A stretch of DNA of 64,000 nt, from positions 5,342,365-5,406,364 of the forward strand of contig NC_049990.1 in assembly GCF_000003815.2 (NCBI RefSeq), in the 5' to 3' direction. A program made the translations under genes and the position numbers. This stretch comes from Branchiostoma floridae (Eukaryota; Chordata; Leptocardii; Amphioxiformes; Branchiostomatidae). Shown one piece after another: positions 56,981-64,000 of this stretch (positions are counted from its first letter, which is position 1; every line of letters begins with the position of its first letter). The notes beneath the pieces are model-generated. The model had not been told where the DNA came from and searched no databases. It saw nothing but the letters and a program-made list of their open reading frames with translations.

Positions 56981-57332
56981 TGAGGTGCCTAAGAAGAACA
57001 GTAGGGAAGACCAGAAGGGATAAGATCAGGAATGAGGTGTTAAGGGGAATGGTTGCATGGTGCCACCAACATCAACCACTACATCGCCCGACAACAAATA
57101 AAGTGGTTCGGGCACCTCGTCAGGATGTCACCCAATCAACCGGCCCTGAGAGCCTACAACACCAGACTCTGTCAGGACGGCGGGCCAGAGGTCGACCACG
57201 ACGCCGTTGGATCGACGGAGTGAAAGAGACCCGGGCTGAACACCCATGGACTGACACACCAACAAGCCACACGTCTTCTCCTCCTCCCCGCGACACCCCC
57301 GGCGGTATAAGCGGACGGATATAGATAGATAG
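56981..57332 (+). mobile_element. 5'-truncated non-LTR retrotransposon fragment with 12-base target duplication
   Basis: The C-terminal end of a LINE reverse transcriptase is readable across a frameshift: RRTVGKTRRDKIRNEVLR in one frame, IARQQIKWFGHLVRM in a second, and [14 protein letters not shown] back in the first. ATCACTACGTGA flanks the fragment at 56969-56980 and 57333-57344. The 3' end is a short ATAG repeat. The WFGHLVRM and GRPRRRWID motifs are typical of L2/CR1/RTE-type elements. A dead insertion. Confidence 0.85.
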
Positions 57333-57383
57333 ATCACTACGTGAATGAATGAATGAATGAATAGATAGATGGATGGATAGATG

Positions 57384-57453
57384 GGTGTCATTTTGTTACA
57401 GCCCGCATGGCTGATCTGCTGTAGACAGGCGTAACACTGCAGCCCGTACGCGC
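57384..57453 (-). pseudogene. partial copy of the LU-domain exon with its acceptor
   Basis: Encodes [20 protein letters not shown] and a few more residues, then changes into GGAT-type repeat after CAYCC-like decay. The acceptor and about 30 bases of adjoining intron (to about 57480) match the real exon at 56943 almost exactly. It carries only the acceptor half. Confidence 0.85.
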
Positions 57454-57479
57454 CTGGGGGAACACATATGATACGGTTA

Positions 57480-57690
57480 AGATGGATGGATGGATGGATG
57501 GATGGATGGATGGATGGATGGATGGATGGATGGATGGATGGATGGATGGATGGACACATATGATACTGAATGAATGAATGGTGGATGGATGGATGGATGG
57601 ATGGATGGATGGATGGATGGATGGATGGATGGATGGATGGATGGACACATGATACGGTATGAATGGATGGATGGATGGATAGATGAGGGG
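57480..57690. repeat. GGAT microsatellite cluster
   Basis: Long GGAT arrays at about 57482-57552 and 57583-57642, plus a short one at 57664-57680. They are separated by duplicated GGACACAT.TGATAC words that derive from the LU exon flank. The minus-strand PSIH frames are translations of the repeat. Confidence 0.95.
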
Positions 57691-57775
57691 AGAAAGGAAA
57701 GCAGGAATGAATGGATCAATGATGTATGTATGCATGCATGAATGGATGAATGCACCAATGAATGTGTCCCCGAAA

Positions 57776-58800
57776 GTAACGGCAATCTGACTATGAAAAT
57801 AATGCTCGTGTAGAAGTATCATCCATACATATGGTTGTCATGTGTATTGTCACATTGGAATTGCCTGTGAAGGCAACCAACCCGTCTAGGACATGGATAA
57901 ATGACTTTGATTTAGGCATAACCCCTCGGATAAAGGCGAGATCACAGACCCCTACGCGCCATGCAGCACTACCTACAAGCCTTGATATTCATCAACATGA
58001 ATGTGGGCTTGTACTGCAAGAAGAAGAAGAGGGCGTATTCAGAAGCGGTTGCCACAAGTTCCAGACAGCAAGCCATATTCCCGGTAGTAACCTCTGCTTG
58101 GAGAATAAACTAGGATGGCAATCCGACTATGAAAATGATGCTCGTGTAGAAGTATCATCCATACATATGGCTGACATGTGCATAGTCACATTTGAATTTC
58201 CTAGCTATGAAGGGATTCCGGGACGGCAGCCGCAAGTTTCAGACAGCAAGTCATGTCCCCGGTAGTAACCTCTGCTTGGAGAATAAACTAGGATGGCAAC
58301 CCGACTATGAAAATAATGCTCGTGTAGAAGTATCATCCATACATATGGCTGACATGTGTATAGTCACATTTGAGTTGCCTATAGCTAGCTATGAAGGGAT
58401 TCAGGGGCGGCAGCCGCAAGTTTCAGACAGCAAGTCATGTCCCCGGTAGTAACCTCTGCTTGGAGAATAAACTAGGATGGCAACCCGACTATGAAAATAA
58501 TGCTCGTGTAGAAGTATCATCCATACATATGGCTGACATGTGTATAGTCACATTTGAATTGCGTAGCTATGAAGGGATTCAGGGACGGCAGCCGCAAGTT
58601 TCAGACAGCAAGCCATGTCCCTGATAGTAACCTCTGCTTCGAGGATAAGCTAGGATGGCACCCTGACTATGACGGGTCGTGTAGTATCATCTATACATAT
58701 GGCTAGCAAGTGTATAGTCACATTCCTCATTTGAGTTGCCTATGAAGGCAGCCGCCAGTTCCAAACAGCAAGTCATATCCCAGACACTCGCCAAGGTGAC
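57776..58800. repeat. tandem array, about 180-base unit, about 4.5 units plus one outlier
   Basis: GACTATGAAAATAATGCTCG, CATACATATGGCTGACATGT and AGCCGCAAGTTTCAGACAGC recur with spacing close to 180 (units near 58080, 58260, 58444 and 58623). A diverged copy near 57776 is separated by unrelated sequence. Short open frames cross units but shift at each border, so it is not a repeat-protein gene. Confidence 0.85.
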
Positions 58801-59149
58801 CTCAGAAATGGGACCCGTTTTTCCACACCACAATATCCTCACATCCTCACCGGTCCCCTGCCAGCCGACTGTCATTAAAATTCATAACTCCATCCCGGCT
58901 CCATTTGTTAGCACCGCCAGAAAAGTCGATACGTTCTGATGGGGACTTGAAGCATTGGCGGCAGCGCGAGGGAGTCATAACTGGGAGCCGATATATCTGC
59001 CACCTTGTTCGGGACGAATATCTTATCTCAATCTTTCGGGACTTTTTCACCCTCCGCGAACGCCAATTTGCCTCTCTTTCTCAAGTCAGTACGGGGTGGA
59101 TGTCAAGGGTAAGAAGACGTCGTTAGACAGGCGTCACAATTCAAGGTAA

Positions 59150-60208
59150 CGCCGGCCGAGTTTTTAAATCGGCTGGAGCTCGCCGAATTTTGAAATCGCG
59201 CGAGCGTCGACCGTATATCTAGCTGAAAATATATGAATGAACGGATGGATGAATTAATTAATTGATTAATTAATTAATTAATTAATTAATGAATCAATGA
59301 ATGAATCAATGAATGCCTTTATACAATTTTGCCCAACCTAGCTAAGGACAGGTCACAGCAAAGATAAAACACATGCCCAATCAAGAAAGTCAAGCGAAAG
59401 TTGCTGACAATACAACGTCTTGATATATTGAGAGATAGGCCAAACGTCTTAGGAACCCAATTGAATTCAAAATTAGGAACTATAGCTGCGACATTTGCGT
59501 CCACTGTAATGAGCGAAGCTGTACATAACATCGTGTCAATGGGTACCCTGAAAAAAATATTATTCCACTGGTATAAAAGACTACCACTCGCCGTAGCTTC
59601 ACGGCTTGTGCATCTCAGGTAACCTTAAGTATTGATTTGACAGTAGATCAAAAGTTATCAATACTTATAAATCTGTAATCAGAGCCTGAAGCAAAAACTG
59701 TGTATCACATTTAGGCACTCTTATTAATCATAACTAATTTTAGACCTCACAATTCTAGCGAACGCCTGCGCGGCCGAATTCTTTTAAAAATCGGCTTGAG
59801 CTCGCCGAATTTTGAAATCGTGCGAGCGTCGACCGTATATTGTGCTGAAAAAAAATGCCCAATCAAGAAAGTCAAGCGAAGGTCGCTGACAATGTAACGT
59901 CTTGATATATCGACAGATAGACCAAACGTCTTAGGAACCCAAACGAATTCAAACTTAGGAACTATAACTGCGGCATTTACGTCAACTGTAATGAATGAAG
60001 CTGTACATAACATCGTGTCAATCGGTACCCTGAGAAAAAGATTATTCCACAGCAAGAAAAGTCTATCAATCGCCATAGCTTCACGGCTTGTGCATCTCAG
60101 GTAACCTTGAGTATTGATTTGACAGTAGATCAAGAGTTATCAATACTTATAAATCTGTAATCGGAGCCTCGAGCGAAAAAGCGGTGTTTCACATTTAGGC
60201 ATTCTTAA
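59150..60208. repeat. two-copy direct duplication, unit about 450-580 bases
   Basis: Copy 1 (about 59150-59735) contains an inserted ATTA-type microsatellite and extra sequence (about 59230-59370). Copy 2 is about 59757-60208. Both share GAGCTCGCCGAATTTTGAAA, CCCAATCAAGAAAGTCAAGC, ACCAAACGTCTTAGGAACCC, CTGTACATAACATCGTGTCA and TATCAATACTTATAAATCTG. Open frames survive on both strands in both copies, but no family is recognised. Confidence 0.8.
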
Positions 60209-60448
60209 TACCCCTGTCACATTATCCACGATCTTCGGGCGTATCGATGGAAAATATTCATATTCATATTCAAGATCTACAGAGGGTTGCGCGTATTTTT
60301 CACCTGAAAACCGTCCCTGTCACATATAAGCCATACTTTGTACCTTGTACAATTGTTGTGCAAAAAAGTTATTATTATTATAAACGAGACTCGGACGATT
60401 ACTGCAGAATCGTCGTCCGATCGATTTTCGCCAAATGTGACAGGGGTA
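60209..60448. mobile_element. MITE with TACCCCTGTCACAT ends and a nested LINE tail
   Basis: TACCCCTGTCACATT and AATGTGACAGGGGTA-type ends are inverted repeats, and TCGATGG/TCGATTTTCG words continue the arms. Inside, TACTTTGTACCTTGTACAATTG to about 60380 matches the LINE 3' end seen at 63447-63490, followed by ATT repeats. The MITE was therefore probably hit by a retroposon end. Confidence 0.7.
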
Positions 60449-60769
60449 TAAACGTCGACAGAAGAGTAAGGGAGTCGATGGATCACTGCAATTCTGACTC
60501 CGCCACTAGGAGTCGCTGCACCAGGGAGTGTGGACATAATTAGCTACTTATCGGCTTACCGTAGGATTAACGGCAAATCGGATTAGCACTAAATAAAGGA
60601 TTAACTATTCATTAAAAATGTATCGGATTAATTATAACTTCGTCTTGGTCAATATTGATCAACTGGGTACTGTGTAAATGCATTTAAGTTCGCGGAGATT
60701 TGATTTCGCGGTAGCGGGAAAAGGACTTTTCGCGGTGGCTTTAAACCAATAGTAGTTTTGAGACTGTAG

Positions 60770-61240
60770 AATATGCCACGACCCCCAGTCAATCACTTGG
60801 AGTATGAGCCACAAGAGGACAACCTCTTTCTATGGGCCGAGGACGGTCTTAATTTGAAAGGTATCTTCAAATGGCACTTTTTGACAGCTTGAGAACACAA
60901 GACTATGAAGAATCTGCCACGACCCCCAGTCAATCACCTGGAGTTTGAGCCACAGGAGGGCAACCTCTTTTTTGTATGAATCAGGCAGGGAGTCGAACTT
61001 GCGATCCACCACCTGCAAGTTCCTCTACGCCCGTGATGAGAGTATTAAACTTATGAACAAAGTGACAAAAGCTTTCAACCAGAAGTTCTGAGACTGTGAA
61101 GAATTTGCCACAAACCCCAGTGTGACTGGCAGTCAATCACCTGGAGTTTGAGCCACAACAGGACAACCTCTTTCTGTGGACCCAGCACGGTCTTAAAGTG
61201 AAATGTATCCCCAAAGGATATCTTTTGACAGGTGGAGGAC
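60770..61240. repeat. three imperfect copies of a 100-base unit, with a tRNA-like fragment
   Basis: GCCAC(G/A)A(C/A)CCCCAG..TCAATCAC starts at about 60775, 60915 and 61107, each followed by GAGCCACA..AGG.CAACCTCTTT. Between copies 2 and 3, the minus strand at about 61029-60970 reads like a tRNA 3' half (box B-like AAGTTCGACTCCC), possibly a SINE head. Confidence 0.65.
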
Positions 61241-61249
61241 ACGACACGC

Positions 61250-62394
61250 AATAAAAGTTGTAAGACGGAAAATTGCAGCCTTGCCGCGAAGTACCGAAGA
61301 TCACAGAAGGTTGGAACCCTGACAGGATTCATCATTCCCAGCGGTGATGTACGAGCGTAAAACTTGGTCCAGAATCCAATAAAACAAAACACTGAGTTGG
61401 GAGTTTCGTTATAATTATAACTTGTTTAAAAGTTTGTTTGTGGCAGACAGCATTTGAGATTGCTTTGCATTTTTTAGGACACCGACACCTAAAGACAAAC
61501 TTCTGGTGCTACTTTTAGAAAAAAATATAATTAGAACAGTGTATATAACACATACACAGTTGCCTTTTTGATCACAAGATGAAAAAAGTATAATCTAATA
61601 ACAGGATATTAGCTTGATTTGTGCTGTTGGAATTTATCATGGAACAGGTGCAAACAATAATCTTTCAACAAATTTAACTGAAACTGAAACAGAGACGGGG
61701 GACGCAATAAACTTTCCATAACTTTTGATTCACTGTAGATAGAGGCACGTGTAATATTTGCACAAAGAGACTCCACAGCAGTGGCGGATTTCGCATTCCT
61801 TGACAGAGACTGATGCTATTCAGCCAAATTGCCCCATTTCCCCATTGTGTTAATGAACTACAGTTTAATCCTGTCAAATATCGCCAAATGTCAAAATGTC
61901 GATGCAAGCAATGTGAGTGTGCACATGATAAATCTCTTTAACTCCGATGCACGAGGTATCGACTCAATAACCTTGAGTTTTTCAACTCCATCCAGTCTAT
62001 GATTCATTCCAGGTAGTTACTCAAAAGGCCAAAGGGAATACCTTTTTTTCGCATACGTAGAAGGTTACCAGTAAAGGACGTGGATGAAATTCTAAGTACC
62101 ACACACCGTCGCCAGTCTCTTATACTTATATCAGAAAGGTTACTGGAATTTTAAAGTAGTTATTACCGAGAAATTCGAATTAACCTGGCTATTACCGAAG
62201 TGTGTGTATGCAGATCGTAAACCATTATTATGTTTACCTTCGTAAAATTGTTTTTTTTTTCAGTTTTTTCCGAGCAAATGAGGTCAATGACCTAGACCGG
62301 ACGGTTGTCGCCATGATTACCGGTAAAGTAGCAAACATACTGTGGTGTTGGATTACATGATGTAGCAAGTGGCAGGACAGAGCTGGAGGGGCCG
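61250..62394. other. gene-free AT-rich sequence
   Basis: No exon, structured RNA or clear repeat recognised here. Confidence 0.4.
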
Positions 62395-62525
62395 GTCACC
62401 ATATAATGACAATGACAATGACAATGACAATGACAATGATGTTTATTGCATGTTCATGCCCCAATGGGGCTAAATGCATTATGTTTGATATAAAGTTAAT
62501 AACAACAGATAAACAATGATATATC
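62395..62525 (-). mobile_element. LINE or SINE 3' end with ATTGTC microsatellite tail
   Basis: On the minus strand, GGGGCATGAACATGCAATAA is followed by about six ATTGTC units ending near 62404. Hexamer tails of this kind mark the 3' ends of several non-LTR families. Confidence 0.6.
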
Positions 62526-62654
62526 CTAATTATAACTATTTTCTACAAGCTTCGCCCCTCCTCTTAAAACATCAGTAAACGAACTTACACAGTTCTTCCA
62601 ATACATCATAGTTAGTTGATGTCATCAGATATTTAAACAAGTCTACCTACAAGA

Positions 62655-62657
62655 CAT

Positions 62658-62688
<31 letters not shown>

Positions 62689-62715
62689 TAGATATATAGA
62701 TATAGATATGCATAT
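62655..62715. repeat. GATA/ATATAG microsatellite
   Basis: About 28 bases of pure GATA units followed by GATATAGATATAG-type sequence. Confidence 0.9.
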
Positions 62716-64000
62716 ATACACTAATGAGTTTCAGTAAGAATGATCAGAAAGGTATATTGTTAGGCTAGACCATTGAAAGGTAAATAAAAATTTTGTATTT
62801 TCTTTCATTACTTTTATACTTTTGTTTCAGTTCTATCGCGATCTTAAGTCGTCATGAATGACATTTGCTTCCTCACAAAGTGAGGATAGATTAAAGAATT
62901 CATAAGCGAATTAGAATATAAATTGCTTCTTTCCCCCATATAATCCTTCCTTAATTTATTATCAATTTGAATGATTAGGCCATGTTGATCCGATTATATG
63001 GATGAAATCCGCGCGCGCTTCACTTGTCTTCCGACTAAAACAAGTTTTCAGCCATTTTGTAAGTCGCAAAGCAACTGCAAAACTAGCAAATGTTCTCCTG
63101 GCCTGAACATGCAGGACGGGTGTGCAATTCATTCCCTACCCTCTAGTCTACTGGCGCTCATAGTCCCACAGGGTCAGGAGCTGCCATATGTACATAAGGT
63201 TGTCATTTTATACACAAGGATTTATCTCAATGGACCTGAAGTGCAAATTCAAATGCATCATGACATGTGACAATCCCTGCATGGCAGATATAGGAAAATA
63301 TATCAAAGAAGGTTTAAACATTAGAAATTCCTCAAATGATTGCAAAAGCTACCAATGACTGTAAGAAACTTATCCCATATTACAACTTCTGTATTAGTTA
63401 AATAAGCCTTAAGTTCACTGTAGAACTGTAGTTATGTAGATGACATACTTTGTACCCCGTACAATTGTTGTGCAATAAAGGTATACATATGTAAAACGGC
63501 CCCAGCAGATGCAGCTTTGTAGTTTCCCGACCGGGTACGATAACGATCTCCTTCAACTTTTAATCGGGGACCATCGCTCACCAAAAGGTACCCTGTCCGG
63601 TACTACGTAATTAAAGTCACTTGACCAAGGGCACGAACGAAGCACGACCCCAGCAGATAGACTTTCTAATGCGTGTTTCATCCACCTTCACCGTTAACCA
63701 AGTACGTCTGGCTTGTGCGGATCAACTTTGACACAAACAGTCCCCCAAGGTATGACTCTCCTGGCCTGGAGATTTCCCGGGGATTATGGAAAGGGTTTGC
63801 ATGGAGTTCCAAGCTAACTGATATGGATATGGTGACTTTGTGGTATAATGGCCGATATTCTGCAGTCAGTCAGTCCACGCTTATATTCATGTTTCCCCTG
63901 TGCGGCTGACCAACTCCTCTGGTAACAAAACTCCCCTGGCAAATTATTCTCCCTATAATAGCAAGCGTAGTCAATCTGGTACAGACTACTACCTGCCCTG
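62716..64000. other. repeat-rich right edge, no gene seen
   Basis: Contains a non-LTR 3' end at about 63447-63490 (GTACAATTGTTGTGCAATAA). A stretch with two CCCCAGCAGAT words at 63500-63660 shares CACTTGACCAAGGGCAC-type sequence with SINE bodies. A reverse copy of the 49.0 kb repeat lies at 63890-64000. The short open frames have no support as genes. Confidence 0.45.

Noticed and set aside
57128-57822. PSIHPSIH-type minus-strand frames
   Set aside because: Pure translation of GGAT microsatellites.
57831-58624. Plus frames with repeated LCLENKLGW-type peptides, looking like a repeat protein
   Set aside because: They follow the roughly 180-base satellite. Unit lengths are not all multiples of three, so the frame stops or shifts at each unit border.
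1-64000. CRISPR array, phage, bacterial operon or endogenous virus
   Set aside because: No regular short repeat-spacer structure and no viral or bacterial gene recognised. The only retroelement coding remnant is the LINE tail at 56981-57332.

Overview
The window is animal nuclear DNA. It has long introns with GT/AG borders, AT-rich non-coding sequence, no bacterial operon structure, and many short inverted-repeat transposons and tRNA-derived SINEs. The proteins are closest in layout to deuterostome and vertebrate orthologues. The intron density, abundant MITEs and frequent TACATGTA words fit an invertebrate deuterostome, most likely an amphioxus (Branchiostoma). That organism call is inference; no marker gene here proves it.

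Layout, left to right. 1-1031 is an intron ending at the last exon (1032-1897, +) of an unrecognised acidic, proline-rich, probably nuclear protein. 1898-5383 is its 3' flank and intergenic sequence. 5384-10682 (-) is a complete 11-exon RNASEH2B gene (311 aa). A short divergent promoter (10683-11019) separates it from RPP38 (11020-15920, +, 5 exons, 340 aa). A complete intronless UXT gene (11736-12221, +) sits inside RPP38 intron 2. 15921-24258 is an 8 kb gene-free stretch with repeats, ending in a GC-rich promoter. 24259-51343 (+) is INTS6, reconstructed in full as 19 coding exons (908 aa), with a 3' UTR to about 53.3 kb. 56092-56943 (-) holds the last two coding exons of a GPI-anchored-type Ly6/uPAR (LU) domain protein. 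57.0-64.0 kb is mostly repeats.

Four of the recognised genes act in RNA processing or transcription: RNase H2 (removal of RNA from RNA/DNA hybrids), RNase P/MRP (tRNA and rRNA processing), Integrator (cleavage of snRNA and paused nascent RNA) and the UXT prefoldin-like cofactor. RNASEH2B and INTS6 are also close neighbours on human 13q14, so this looks like retained ancestral linkage.

The most unusual feature is inside INTS6. Exons 5 and 14 each have several copies of their acceptor half stacked upstream and several copies of their donor half stacked downstream. Smaller junction-centred duplications occur at INTS6 exon 15, at the LU gene, and in the intron before the first gene's last exon. 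Many MITE families with clear terminal inverted repeats, target duplications and nested insertions are also present.
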